Shown: positions 17,010-26,366 of the stretch, piece after piece | Numbering within the stretch: the stretch's first letter is position 1 | How the letters are laid out: every line of letters begins with the position of its first letter | Translations under genes and position numbers: made by a program | Notes under the pieces: generated by a model | What the model saw: the letters and a program-made list of their open reading frames with translations, nothing else | Databases searched by the model: none | What the model was told of the DNA's origin: nothing | Origin: Desulfovibrio sp. | GTDB lineage: Bacteria; Desulfobacterota; Desulfovibrionia; Desulfovibrionales; Desulfovibrionaceae | Direction: 5' to 3' | Assembly: GCA_031272715.1 (NCBI GenBank) | Contig: JAISTH010000064.1 | Location: forward strand, 1-35,884 | Length of the DNA stretch: 35,884 nucleotides

Positions 17010-17029
17010 CGGACGCCCCGAGGCGTCCG
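17010..17029. terminator. Hairpin between converging genes
   Basis: CGGACGCC (17010-17017), loop CCGA, GGCGTCCG (17022-17029). An 8-bp perfect stem in the 99-base gap between the dehydrogenase and the BON lipoprotein gene, without a T-run. Possibly a shared transcript end. Confidence 0.4.
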
Positions 17030-17074
17030 CATACGGCTCGGGATGGGGGATCCCCACCGCCCCGTCCGTGGCGT

Positions 17075-18196
17075 CTACCCCGGCACCTCCGAGTAGCGGG
17101 GGACGGGCGGGGACGATGGCGAGACCGGCGCGGGCGCGGGAATCATCACGGGCTCGGGAACGGGCTGGTACGCGGGCTGTGGAGCGGCGGGCTCGACCCT
17201 GGGCGCGGACCTCGCCTGGGCCTTCGGGGCGGCCGCGGGCTTCTTCGCGGCGGAAGAGGTCTTCGTCGCGGACTTGGTCTTCGTCGTCTCCTTCTTCGCC
17301 GCATCCTTCTTGGTCGTGGTCTTCTTCGCGGCGTCCTTCTTCTTCGTCTCCTTCTTCGCGGCCTCCTTCTTCGTCTCCTTCTTGCCGGTTTCTTTCTTCT
17401 TGGCGGTTTCCTTCTTCTTCGTTTCCTTCTTGCTCTCCTTCTTCGCGGCTTCCTTCGCGACCGGCTTTTTCGCCGGCGGCGCGGCCGCCTCGGGCGCGGG
17501 CCCCGGGGACGGAGGCAGATCCCTCGCCTCGCCTCCCGGCTCCTCCATCCCGCCTCTCCCCCAGGATGCCCCGGAGGCCACGGGACCTCCCTCCTCGGCA
17601 CCCGGAACGATGCGCTTCGGCGTGAAGAGGTAGCTCGTGACCAGCGTCACCCCCTTCACCTTCTCCGCCGCGCCTATGGCGATGCGTTCCTCCCTTTCGT
17701 CCTCCACCACGCCCAGGAGCACCACGCGGCCGTCGTTGACCTCGGTGTCGATGCGGGTCGAGGACAGTCCCTTGGCGGAGATGAACGCCGACCGCAACGC
17801 CAGGGAGACGGCCACGTTGCTGCCGCCGCCCGGCCCCTCCACCGGGTCGAACCAGTGGCACGTGACGGACGCGGGCTTGGCGCGCCACGCGATCTCCTCC
17901 ACCTTGTCGCGCTTCTCGAGGGGCACGTCCCCGACGATGAAGACCTTCCCGAAATAGCAGTAGACCGACACGGACAATCCCGCGCTCAGGCTGTCCGTCA
18001 GGATGGACGTCTTGATCTTCGTGGCCATCGTCGAGTCCGCCGAGATGGTGTCGAAGAGACGCTTGTCCTCGTATATGCCGTAGGCGCACCCCTGCATCAG
18101 CAGCGTCAGGAGCAGCAGCGCGGCAAGACAGCCCCTCGCCGCTCCCGCGCCCTTCCGCTCCGTCAGCCTTCCGCCCGCGTTCCGTCCTGCGTCCAT
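17075..18196 (-). CDS. BON-domain lipoprotein with lysine-rich tail
   Basis: 373-aa predicted lipoprotein. Residues 1-37 form a signal peptide ending in LLMQGC with lipidated C37, a slightly unusual lipobox. Residues about 56-112 and 125-190 look like two BON domains (TKIKTSILTD...VSVYCYFGKVFIVGDV and SAFISAKGLSSTRIDTEVNDGRVVLLGVV), as in OsmY-type periplasmic proteins that bind membranes. From about 230 to 345 the chain is a low-complexity series of KKE, KKET and AAKK units, like histone H1 or AlgP tails, ending in a proline-rich segment. The start at 18196 has GGAGG five bases upstream. It follows murA by 62 bases on the same strand, so co-transcription is likely. The role of a strongly basic tail on an envelope lipoprotein is unknown; binding to acidic envelope polymers is a guess. 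Confidence 0.8.
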   Translation of the reverse strand: MDAGRNAGGRLTERKGAGAARGCLAALLLLTLLMQGCAYGIYEDKRLFDTISADSTMATKIKTSILTDSLSAGLSVSVYCYFGKVFIVGDVPLEKRDKVEEIAWRAKPASVTCHWFDPVEGPGGGSNVAVSLALRSAFISAKGLSSTRIDTEVNDGRVVLLGVVEDEREERIAIGAAEKVKGVTLVTSYLFTPKRIVPGAEEGGPVASGASWGRGGMEEPGGEARDLPPSPGPAPEAAAPPAKKPVAKEAAKKESKKETKKKETAKKKETGKKETKKEAAKKETKKKDAAKKTTTKKDAAKKETTKTKSATKTSSAAKKPAAAPKAQARSAPRVEPAAPQPAYQPVPEPVMIPAPAPVSPSSPPVPRYSEVPG

Positions 18197-18258
18197 GTCT
18201 TCCTCCCCTTCTCCCCCGTGCTTCCCGTCGAACCGCCCCGAACGTCCCCCCATGCGCC

Positions 18259-19509
18259 TCACTCCCGTTCCCGCCGTATCCGGGCGCCGAGTCCCCCGAG
18301 CTTCTTCTCGATGGCCTCGTACCCGCGATCCACATGATAGATGCGCCGCACCTGCGTCGTCCCCGATGCGGCAAGCCCCGCCAGCACCAAGGCCGCCCCG
18401 CCCCTGAGATCCGAGGCCATGACGGGCGCGCCCTTGAGACGGGACACCCCCCGCACCATGGCCGTGCGGCCCCGCACCGTGATCTGCGCCCCCATGCGGC
18501 AGAACTCCGGCACGTGCATGAACCGGTTCTCGAAGATGCTCTCCTCCACGACGCTGGCACCCTCGGCGAGGCACATCAACGCCATGGTCTGGGCCTGCAT
18601 GTCCGTGGGGAAGCCAGGATGGGGCTGGGTGGTCAGGTCGGCGCCCCGCAGGGGGCCGGAACGTTTCGCGAGCACCCCCTCCGGCGTCTTCTCGATCCCC
18701 ATGCCCATGCTCCGCAGCTTCAGCACCACCGGTTCCAGTTCAGCGAAGGGGCAGTTGCGCACCAGCACCTCCCCGTCCGTGATGCCCGCCGCCACGAGAT
18801 AGGTCCCGGCGACGATCCTGTCCGGAATGATGCCATACCCGCAGCCGGTCAGGGAGGACACTCCCCGGACGCGGATCTCGCTTGTGCCCTGTCCCGCGAT
18901 CTTCGCGCCGCAGGCCGCGAGGAAATTGGCGAGGTCCACCACTTCCGGCTCCTTGGCGGCGTTCTCGAGGACCGTCTCCCCTTCCGCGAGGACCGCGGCC
19001 ATGAGCACGTTCTCGGTCCCTCCCACCGTGGGTGTGTCGAAGTGCACGACCGCGCCCTTCAGGCTTTCGCAGCTTCCCACCATGTCGCCGCCGGCGAGGT
19101 CGAACTTCGCCCCCAGCCGTTCGAGGCCCTTCAGGTGCAGGTCGATGGGTCTCGCGCCGATGTTGCAGCCTCCCGGCAGGGCGGCGCGCACCCGGCCGAG
19201 GCGGGCGAGGAGCGGGCCCATGCAGAGGACGGAGGCGCGCATCTTGCGCACGATCTCGTAGGGGGCCTCGGGGTGGAGGTTCTTCGCGTCCAGCACGACC
19301 TCCTCGCCCTCCCGGCGGCATTCGCAGCCGATGTCCCGCAGGAGGCGGAGGGTCGTGACGATGTCCTGGGTATCCGGGACGTTCTTCAGGCGGACCGGCC
19401 CGTCCACGAGAATGGCGGCGAAAAGGATGGGGAGGGCGGCGTTCTTCGCGCCGCCGACATCGACGGTCCCTTTCAGGGGGACGCCCCCTTCGATGATCAG
19501 CTTGTCCAT
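18259..19509 (-). CDS. murA: UDP-N-acetylglucosamine 1-carboxyvinyltransferase (MurA)
   Basis: 416-aa cytoplasmic enzyme that transfers enolpyruvate from phosphoenolpyruvate to UDP-GlcNAc, the first committed step of peptidoglycan synthesis. Both hallmark residues stand at the Escherichia coli positions: K22 in GGAKNAALP and C115 in [12 protein letters not shown]115 predicts fosfomycin sensitivity of the enzyme. Length is as usual (about 418 aa), and conserved blocks such as [11 protein letters not shown] and [16 protein letters not shown] are intact. It appears to be the first gene of a two-gene unit with the BON lipoprotein, driven from the promoter at 19604-19631. The gene starts at 19509 with the typical MDKLIIEGG. 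Confidence 0.97.
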   Translation of the reverse strand: MDKLIIEGGVPLKGTVDVGGAKNAALPILFAAILVDGPVRLKNVPDTQDIVTTLRLLRDIGCECRREGEEVVLDAKNLHPEAPYEIVRKMRASVLCMGPLLARLGRVRAALPGGCNIGARPIDLHLKGLERLGAKFDLAGGDMVGSCESLKGAVVHFDTPTVGGTENVLMAAVLAEGETVLENAAKEPEVVDLANFLAACGAKIAGQGTSEIRVRGVSSLTGCGYGIIPDRIVAGTYLVAAGITDGEVLVRNCPFAELEPVVLKLRSMGMGIEKTPEGVLAKRSGPLRGADLTTQPHPGFPTDMQAQTMALMCLAEGASVVEESIFENRFMHVPEFCRMGAQITVRGRTAMVRGVSRLKGAPVMASDLRGGAALVLAGLAASGTTQVRRIYHVDRGYEAIEKKLGGLGARIRRERE

Positions 19510-19603
19510 GGGACTCCCTGGGGTCGGCCGTTGGTGCGGGTGCGGCGTTTAGGCCTGGGGCGGCGAACCTGCGGATTTTCCGGGCGGCTTCCCGGACGGG
19601 CGC

Positions 19604-19631
19604 AGTATGGGCCGACTTTGGAAAAAGTCAA
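19604..19631 (-). promoter_or_regulatory. Candidate sigma-70 promoter of murA
   Basis: On the minus strand, TTGACT (19626-19631), 16 bases, then CATACT (19604-19609), about 95 bases before the murA start codon. Confidence 0.45.
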
Positions 19632-19846
19632 GAAAAACTGTCGAAACGCTCCCGGGCGGGACGCCGGAGCGGGGAGAGGAATGGATGGCGCACGGGAAGG
19701 TGCGGGATGGGGCATCGGGGACGGGAGGGGCAGGGTCCGGGGGCGATGCCGGGATGTCGCGGGTGGGCAGGGGATGGGGGCGAGCCGCGACCAGGGCGCC
19801 TCCCGTGGCCATGTCGGGGTTCCGGGAAGGAAATTCCGGAACGTGC

Positions 19847-19876
19847 TTGCATTGAGGACCGACATTGGTGTATAAG
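19847..19876 (+). promoter_or_regulatory. Sigma-70 promoter of tRNA-His
   Basis: TTGCAT (19847-19852), an 18-base spacer and TATAAG (19871-19876), ending 12 bases before the tRNA. Position directly before a tRNA makes this the most secure promoter in the window. Confidence 0.7.
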
Positions 19877-19888
19877 ACCCTTTTGTGC

Positions 19889-19966
19889 GGCGGGAGTAGC
19901 TCAGTTGGCCAGAGCACCTGGTTGTGGCCCAGGGGGTCGTGGGTTCAAGTCCCATCTCTCGCCCCA
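19889..19966 (+). tRNA. tRNA-His (anticodon GTG)
   Basis: Complete cloverleaf. The acceptor stem GCGGGAG (19890-19896) pairs with CTCTCGC (19956-19962) with one G-T. The extra G(-1) typical of tRNA-His lies at 19889, opposite C63. The D-stem is GCTC/GAGC. The anticodon stem CCTGG/CCAGG has the loop TTGTGGC with GTG at 19924-19926. The T-arm is GTGGG TTCAAGT CCCAT, and CCA is encoded at 19964-19966. Confidence 0.97.
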
Positions 19967-22079
19967 GTTCCCATGTCTTCGCTTCTTCGGCCCGTGACGG
20001 GCCGGCATCCTGGTCCATGGCGTTCCGCGCCTTGCAGTTCGCCTCCATCATGCCACGTTCCGCAAAAATCGCAACATTTGCGTGCCAGGGCAGGGAGGTT
20101 CCGGAATCGGAAGGCCGCCCCGGGGCCATTCAGGCCGTTTTTCGCCGTTCGGACGCTTTTCGAGGGGGCACCGGTGGAGGATCCTTCGCCGCAATGGAGG
20201 TTCCATCGCCGCGGGGGACATCCCGATCCTGGGGCAGGGAGACGCCTTCGCCGGGATGCCGGTCTCGGCTTCGCGGGAAGGGAACCTGCCGGGCCTTCCG
20301 GGAGCGTCCCGAAGGGACGGCTTGCGCGCCGCGCAGGGGGCACACGTTCCAGGGAGAGGGTCCGGCGCGGGTGACGCGAGGGATGACAGGGCGGACTTGG
20401 ATGTGCGGCACGGGAACGGGCGAGCGGGGACGGGGCGCCTGCCGTCCGGGTTCCCGGGGCGTTCCCCTGTTCCGCAAGGGCGATGGGGACGGTCCTGTGC
20501 AGGACGGGTCTCCCGCCGAGGGCGCGATCGCGCGCTTCACCGCCGGGTCCGGATCCGCGTCCGCAATCCCTGGTCTCGACGGCGCGTCGCGGCCTTCGTG
20601 GCGGTCCGCAGGGCCCGCTGTCCGTGGCCTGGCAAGGGATGGGAGACGAGGTTTTTACACTTTTGACACTGGACCACAATGGCAAGATGCTTGTGCTGGT
20701 GCCTCCCAAAAAGTCGTTTTCCTGCAAAATCGGCCTGTGGCCTTGCTTTTAGCGGTTTCGAGGCGTCACGAGGCCTTCGGCATCCACCAGCACAGCCTTC
20801 GGGCGTTCCCGGACCAGACGGTTGGCAGGGGTGCATCGGTGGAAAGGGCGATGTGCCGGGGGACAGGGGACGGCGACAGACCAGAGGGATCGCGCATGGC
20901 GCCCCAAAGCCACGGGTCTTGGTTCCGGGCGTTTTCCCGGCGTCGCCATGCGGAATCGGCGATGCCGCCTTCATGGCCTGCAAAAGGCTTTTATGGATGG
21001 CCTGCGGGGCATCCGTCTTTTTTAGGTGTTGTCGCCGGAGGTTCTGGGCAGGTTCAGGATTGTCAGTCAGGTGGCCAGTGCTGGTGCGTGTGTACATTAC
21101 AATGCAAAATGTCGACGCAGAAATATCATGGTAATCCTTTTAGAATGCATTATGATTCATGCAAACTTTTTCAATATTTACACATATCCATTAAAAACAT
21201 TTTATTATTGCAACACATTTTTTGTTTTTGAATAGTTTTCAGAACGAGAATATGAATACGGAACTGTGAATATATCACATGTCTTATGTAAAAGCAAGGA
21301 CGCGCACAAGATGACGGCCGTTTCTAATGTGCGATTGCTGATATTGATGGATATGCGCAACACTTTGAAAGTAAAGTTATGGCTGTGACTATAATTCAAT
21401 AAAAAAACAAATTGCATTCCAATAGTATTCAAATAGAATGAATTAACAAACATTGCAAATTTTGTTGTACGGCAGTATAACATCATTGACTAGCTGTCGG
21501 ACGACAAGAAAAATTCTCATTCTGAAATCCGCTTTGCATAAGGGCAATGTTGCGAAGAAGTAGGAAGCGAACTATCCCATAATTGCGTACGCCATAAGTC
21601 CCATCATGGCCATGGCGCAACATGTTTCGACACTTTGAAGCGGATTGCAGAGCCAGTTCCATGACGGACGCACCCGTTCCGGATGCCGCACCCTGGCGGC
21701 GGAAGGCGGGTTGGCGTCTTTTTCCGGGTCGCCCGGGCGGCTTCGGGTGGCCATGCCGACCCTGTCCCCTGCCGCCCCGGGAATCGTCGTGACAACCGAT
21801 CGTGCGGCACGTCCCGATCAATGCCGATAGGATCCCGTCCGTCCCGGAAACGGCGCATCGCCGGAATCCGAAATCCCTTACTCCATCGCGACATCGATGA
21901 CGATGCCGGCCGGCCTTGATCCTTGCAATGCCGTCAAACGAAACGACATGAACTGATCCGGCGGGCATGCGCAGGGACGCCGCGGGCCGTCTCCAGGGAC
22001 GCTCCGGAACGCGCCGGGGGACATCCCCGGGGGAGGAACCGTTCCGGGTTCGCGAGGGCGACGGGGCACCTGCGGACGC
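19967..22079. other. 2.1-kb stretch without a recognisable gene
   Basis: Two parts. From 19967 to about 21085 the DNA is GC-rich; long open frames overlap on several frames but none resembles a protein family or has a fitting ribosome site. From about 21085 to 21590 it is distinctly AT-rich with stops in all frames. After 21600 it is GC-rich again up to the terminator at 22080. It begins right after tRNA-His, a common integration site, so a decayed island is possible, though I found no repeated tRNA end. Confidence 0.55.
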
Positions 22080-22112
22080 AAAAGGGGCGCGCCGGCATCC
22101 CCGACGCGCCCC
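22080..22112 (-). terminator. Rho-independent terminator of the poly-Asp protein gene
   Basis: On the minus strand, GGGGCGCGTCGG, loop GGATG, CCGGCGCGCCCC, then TTTT (plus-strand A run 22080-22083). A 12-bp stem with one wobble, 24 bases after the stop codon. Confidence 0.75.
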
Positions 22113-22136
22113 GGAAGGTCTCGCGGAAGACGGGGC

Positions 22137-22640
<504 letters not shown>

Positions 22641-23031
22641 TGCTCCGCTCCTTGAAGATGAATGCGGCGTAGGGGACTGCGGCGGACCGGGACGCCTCCC
22701 GGGACGGCCGGGGGCCTTCCCCGGTGGCCTCCCCCGCGCGCCGCCACGCCCGGGATAGGGACTTCGTTCCATCCCCGCCCGCAGGTTCCACGCTATAGGT
22801 TCACGTCGCCCGCGCGGCCGACCCGGGACGGGAGGAACCGTGAGGCGACGGAAAAGGCATGGTCGCACATTGCGGCCAACCTGTCAAGCACGCGCAGAAT
22901 GGGCGATTCCGGGGCACAGGACGCTTTCGGGAAAAAGTCTAGGCCGGATCCGCGCGACAAGGGCGATTCCCCCGGGACGAACGGCCTCCCAAAAAAAATC
23001 GCCGCTGGAGGAATTTTTGCATATGATGCAC
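22641..23031. other. Intergenic stretch between diverging genes
   Basis: About 390 bases with no coding frame that I can support. It holds the candidate minus-strand promoter at 22859-22887; the Sel1 gene promoter follows at 23032. An A8 run lies near 22991. Confidence 0.5.
22859..22887 (-). promoter_or_regulatory. Candidate promoter of the poly-Asp protein gene
   Basis: On the minus strand, a perfect TTGACA (22882-22887), 17 bases, then GACCAT (22859-22864), a weak -10. Leader would be about 215 bases. Confidence 0.35.
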
Positions 23032-23061
23032 TTGAGCCCGAAAGGGTCCCTGGTGTATAGG
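23032..23061 (+). promoter_or_regulatory. Candidate sigma-70 promoter of the Sel1-repeat gene
   Basis: TTGAGC (23032-23037), an 18-base spacer and TATAGG (23056-23061). The GGTG before the -10 is shared with the tRNA-His promoter. The start codon is about 80 bases downstream. Confidence 0.55.
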
Positions 23062-23147
23062 AGAGGGAACCCGGGCAATGCCGGCACCCCAAAAGGGCCG
23101 ACACCGCGATTCCAAGCCATTTTACGCAATCTTAACGGAGTTAGCCC

Positions 23148-24176
23148 ATGTTCAAGACGTTCGCCTTCACACTCGCGCTGCTGTTCGCCATCGCCGTGGC
23201 CGGCCCGATGGACTGCAGGATTGCGTCCACGGCCGAAGCCGCCAAGACGCCGGCCCCCGCGCCGGCCGCACAGCCCGCTCCGGCTCCCGCACCCGCGGCC
23301 GCGGCCGCCCCTGCGGCCGGCGCACCCGCCGCACCCGCGCAGCCGGCCCCCAACCAGCCCCAGACCATCTCCGCGGAGGACTTCTTCGCCTGGCAGCTGG
23401 TCTCCGCCGAAAAGGGGAACAGGCAGAGCTACATGACCATCGCGACGCTCTACGAGCAGGGCGTGGGGGCCCCGAAGGACTTCACGAAGGCCCTGAACTG
23501 GTACGAGAAGGCCGGACAGGCCGGCATCCCCGAAGGGTACCTGAAGGCCGGGGACTTCTACATCGTGGGCATGGGCGCGGCCACAGACGTCTCCAAGGCC
23601 GCCGAGTGCTTCGCCAAGGCCGCCGAGAAGGGCCTCGCCCAGGCCCAGTACCAGCTGGCCGTCCTCTGTCTCAGCGGCCGCGGCGTCGACCAGGACACGG
23701 CCAAGGGCATCGATCTCCTGAAGAAGGCCGCCAACGGCAAGAACGCCTTCGCCGCCAACGACCTCGGCATCATCTACCTCAACGGGACCCTGGACCAGAA
23801 GAAGGACGTCAAGGCGGCCGTCGGCTGGTTCGAGAAGGGAGCCGACACCGGCTACCTCATGAGCATCATGAACCTCGCCAACATCAAGCGGGACGGCCTC
23901 GACGGGAAGGCGGACCCCGACACGGCCCTGAAATGGTACCTGATCGCCCAGAAGGGCGGCATGAAGGCCCAGGAGCTTGACCAGTCCATCCAGACGGTGA
24001 CCCAGAAGATCGGGCCGGACAAGGCCAAGGCGGCGGACGCCGCGGCCCAGAAGTGGCTGGACGACAAGAAGGCCGAGGCCGAGAAGGCCCAGCAGGCGCA
24101 GCAGCAGCCGGCGCAGCAACAGGGGGCCCAGCAGCAGGCGGCCCAGCAGAAGGAAAAGGAGAAGCCGCGCAAGTAG
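23148..24176 (+). CDS. Exported Sel1-repeat (TPR-like) protein
   Basis: 342-aa protein. Residues 1-31 form a signal peptide with a likely AEA cleavage site, so it is exported. Residues about 33-72 are an Ala/Pro-rich linker. From about 80 to 285 come roughly five Sel1-like repeats, for example MTIATLYEQGVGAPKDFTKA, AQYQLAVLCLSGRGVDQDTA and NDLGIIYLNGTLDQKKDVKA. These stack as helical hairpins and usually mediate protein contacts. The tail (about 305-342) is rich in Gln, Ala and Lys. The partner is not evident. The start at 23148 has GGAG seven bases upstream and a promoter at 23032. The gene ends in a strong terminator and converges with the XRE regulator gene. Confidence 0.88.
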   Translation: MFKTFAFTLALLFAIAVAGPMDCRIASTAEAAKTPAPAPAAQPAPAPAPAAAAAPAAGAPAAPAQPAPNQPQTISAEDFFAWQLVSAEKGNRQSYMTIATLYEQGVGAPKDFTKALNWYEKAGQAGIPEGYLKAGDFYIVGMGAATDVSKAAECFAKAAEKGLAQAQYQLAVLCLSGRGVDQDTAKGIDLLKKAANGKNAFAANDLGIIYLNGTLDQKKDVKAAVGWFEKGADTGYLMSIMNLANIKRDGLDGKADPDTALKWYLIAQKGGMKAQELDQSIQTVTQKIGPDKAKAADAAAQKWLDDKKAEAEKAQQAQQQPAQQQGAQQQAAQQKEKEKPRK

Positions 24177-24227
24177 CCGATTTGCGATGCGGCACGGACG
24201 CCCGGCGGTGACGCTGCGGCATCGGAT

Positions 24228-24263
24228 GCGGACCGGAAGCCGTGGGCTTCCGGTCCGCGTTTT
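24228..24263 (+). terminator. Rho-independent terminator of the Sel1-repeat gene
   Basis: A perfect 14-bp stem, GCGGACCGGAAGCC (24228-24241) with GGCTTCCGGTCCGC (24245-24258), a 3-base loop and then GTTTT. It lies about 50 bases after the stop. Confidence 0.85.
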
Positions 24264-24320
24264 GCATCCTGCCGTCCGTTCCGGGTCCGCAGGAGGCGGA
24301 TGCCGACGTCCTCTCCCCCG

Positions 24321-24719
24321 TCAGGCAGGGGGCGACGCCTTCGTGGAGTTGAGCACGGCGAGGACCGCCGTCTGGATGACCTCGTCGGGCGCATTGACGC
24401 TCTGGAGGTGGATGACCGCGGCGTTCAGCCTGTCCAGCACCGGGTCCTTGCCCATCAGGGCGGCGCGCCCCATGGCCTGGGCCTTCCCGGCGATGAACAT
24501 CTCCCCCACCCCGCAGATCAGCCAGTTGGCGTTGACGCCGTAGTTCTCGATCCAGTTGGCGATGGTCTCCATGCGGGGGAATTTCTCCCCGTGCACGTAG
24601 TTGGAGAACGTCGCCTTCGAGACCCGTCCGGCACGCGCCAGTTCCTGGTGTTCGACGTTCAATGCGGCAGCGAGTTGCCTCAGTCGTTCGGAGAAGTCAG
24701 AACTGCTCATAGAAACCAT
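24321..24719 (-). CDS. XRE-family (CI-like) transcriptional regulator
   Basis: 132-aa DNA-binding protein. Residues about 8-72 form a helix-turn-helix of the XRE/Cro-CI type: FSERLRQLAAALNVEHQELA, then VSKATFSNYVHGEKFPRMETI. It ends with GVNANWLICGVGEMF, a block typical of phage-like repressors. Residues about 85-132 may form a small oligomerisation region; there is no LexA-like peptidase domain. The start at 24719 was preferred over 24710 because a GGGGA lies just upstream on the minus strand; the spacing is short, so the start is not certain. Its own upstream region has a promoter and paired inverted repeats that could be its operators, suggesting autoregulation. It may be a domesticated prophage repressor, but no phage genes are nearby. 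Confidence 0.85.
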   Translation of the reverse strand: MVSMSSSDFSERLRQLAAALNVEHQELARAGRVSKATFSNYVHGEKFPRMETIANWIENYGVNANWLICGVGEMFIAGKAQAMGRAALMGKDPVLDRLNAAVIHLQSVNAPDEVIQTAVLAVLNSTKASPPA

Positions 24720-24733
24720 GTATCCCCGATGTC

Positions 24734-24794
24734 GGCAATGGCGTACCGATCCCCCAAGTTCCCCGGGATGCAGTTGCAGGACACCATTGCCAAT
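24734..24794. promoter_or_regulatory. Candidate operator pair of the XRE regulator
   Basis: GGCAATGG (24734-24741) and its exact reverse complement CCATTGCC (24784-24791) are spaced 50 bases centre to centre. The second overlaps the palindrome ATTGCCAAT (24786-24794). They lie between the candidate start of transcription (about 24799) and the start codon, where bound repressor could block its own gene. Confidence 0.45.
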
Positions 24795-24805
24795 ACCTTT
24801 ACCGC

Positions 24806-24832
24806 AATATAGCAAAGCGTGGGACCCGTCAA
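24806..24832 (-). promoter_or_regulatory. Candidate promoter of the XRE regulator gene
   Basis: On the minus strand, TTGACG (24827-24832), a short 15-base spacer and TATATT (24806-24811). Confidence 0.5.
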
Positions 24833-25370
24833 GTCCTTTTTTTTCGTATCGCTGGATGCCTTTTTGAAAAAGGTGAACGCCAAAACACCCCTGATTGAAG
24901 CGTTATTCTACGTACCTATTAGCTATTAAGACTAATAGATATGCGATAAAAGCATACCTATTAGCGTATATGTCAAATCGCATTGCGTGGACGGTACGTT
25001 TTCCGAGGGAACTGATGCAGGGAAGCGTCAGGGATATTCGGAACCGTTGCGACGGCATTCCCTGGAAGGGCGCGGGACGCGTGGTCCGGAAGGGATGGGG
25101 AGGGAACGCGGAGTCCGGCGGGGCGGCACCGCGGACGCGGGACGCCCGGCGGCCGGAGACGGGGCCCTTGCCGCGAATCGGACCGCAGACCACGGCAAGC
25201 CGGGAACCGGGACGATCCGGGCGAGGCGAAGGCATCCCCGGGAACCGGGATGCGGGACGGGCCGTCCCGCGTCGCGGGGGACGAGAGCCCCCCGAGGAGC
25301 CCCCGAGGGAAGGATGGATCGGGAATCTCCGCCCGCGGGACGCGCTTCGTCCCGCGGACGGAAAGGATCT
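24833..25370. other. Intergenic stretch without a gene
   Basis: The left 150 bases are AT-rich and hold the TACCTATTAGC repeats (24913-24965). The rest is GC-rich with open frames on both strands but no recognisable product. Confidence 0.5.
24913..24965. repeat. Direct and inverted copies of an 11-base element
   Basis: TACCTATTAGC occurs at 24913-24923 and again at 24955-24965 (42 bases apart). The inverted core CTAATAG lies between them at 24932-24938. Also ATGC/GCAT flank the second copy's left side. It looks like a set of binding sites or the ends of a lost element. Confidence 0.6.
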
Positions 25371-26105
25371 TCAGTTGGCGCTGACCATGACCACGGAAGG
25401 CTCGAGCTTCGTGATGCGCTGCGTGAGCCCTCCCATGGGCGCCGCATTCTCCCGGGGGGTGATGCCCGCCGCATACAGCACCTTGCGGACCAGATCCACC
25501 TTGAGGGCGTAGTTCACGTTCTGGGGCGTCGACCTGAACTGCCCCCGGACCATCTCCTCGTCCAGGGACCGCAGCAGCACCCCCATCACCCTCCCCTGGG
25601 CGTCGAAGACGGGACCTCCGGAATTCCCCGGCTGCACCGCCGCGTCCAGCTGGAAGAACTTCCTGTCCCCCCGCACGCCGCTGAGGGAGTTGACCCGTCC
25701 GAAGGTCGCCTTCATCTCCGGCCCCTGCAGGGACGGCAGGGGATAGCCCAGCAGCGTCACCTCGTCCCCCCGCTGCGCCATGAAGCCGTCCTCCAGGGAC
25801 ACCGGCACGGTGCGCGCGGCCACCTGCAGGATCGCTATGTCCATGGTCCGGTCGTGATGCAGGATCGTCGCCGGGATCGATCCCTGGCTCGTCTCCACCC
25901 GCATCTTCTGGGATCTGAGCACGTGGCCGCACGTGACCAGCACGCCGTTGTCCGTGACATAGAACCCGGTCGCCGTCACCTTGCCGGTTCCCCCTCCCCC
26001 TCCGCCCCCGCCTCCGCCTCCGGAGTAGTGGGCGGAGCACGCGGCCATCGCGAGGACGAGGAACAGCGGCGCGATGACGCGGCAGAACAGACGGATGCGG
26101 AACAT
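25371..26105 (-). CDS. Lipoprotein trypsin-like serine protease
   Basis: 244-aa predicted lipoprotein. The signal peptide ends in AMAAC with lipidated C23. A linker of 11 consecutive glycines (29-39) tethers the protease domain. The catalytic triad of the S1 (DegP/trypsin-like) fold is complete: H61 in LVTCGHVL, D89 in DRTMDIAIL, S162 in QPGNSGGPVFD. The domain is a single protease unit of about 190 aa with no PDZ domain, so it resembles the short S1C-like proteases rather than full DegP. It should act at the outer face of a membrane, perhaps in protein quality control or processing; its substrate is unknown. The start at 26105 was chosen for the GGAGGG upstream and the signal peptide. It is transcribed alone, diverging from the AbrB-type gene. 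Confidence 0.88.
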   Translation of the reverse strand: MFRIRLFCRVIAPLFLVLAMAACSAHYSGGGGGGGGGGGTGKVTATGFYVTDNGVLVTCGHVLRSQKMRVETSQGSIPATILHHDRTMDIAILQVAARTVPVSLEDGFMAQRGDEVTLLGYPLPSLQGPEMKATFGRVNSLSGVRGDRKFFQLDAAVQPGNSGGPVFDAQGRVMGVLLRSLDEEMVRGQFRSTPQNVNYALKVDLVRKVLYAAGITPRENAAPMGGLTQRITKLEPSVVMVSAN

Positions 26106-26232
26106 CGACCCTCCTTCGTTGATGCCGGATGCAATGGCACGCCCGCACGATCCGGGCGCGACGGGGACAGGCCCCGCCCCCGTCGCGGGGGCGCCTGGCG
26201 ATCGCGCCACCGCTTGCCCCCACGCCGCGCAT

Positions 26233-26261
26233 AGGATACCCTGCATCGCTGCGCAACACAA
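26233..26261 (-). promoter_or_regulatory. Candidate sigma-70 promoter of the protease gene
   Basis: On the minus strand, TTGTGT (26256-26261), 17 bases, then TATCCT (26233-26238). Confidence 0.45.
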
Positions 26262-26366
26262 GGGCCGTGCGTTCCGGCATCCCCGGCCCCGTCCCCGGCC
26301 GTCCCCCCCCCCTCACGAGGACGGCGGAAGGATTCCGCAGCACGTCCACGCAACCACGCACGCCCC

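Noticed and set aside
15299..17032. Upstream extension of the SLC13 frame to about 1000 codons
   Set aside because: The extension crosses the plus-strand dehydrogenase gene and is low-complexity; the start at 15298 has a ribosome site and matches the family N-terminus.
19924..21231. Plus-strand frame of about 435 codons after tRNA-His
   Set aside because: Begins inside the tRNA gene, has random-like composition and runs into the AT-rich patch without any domain.
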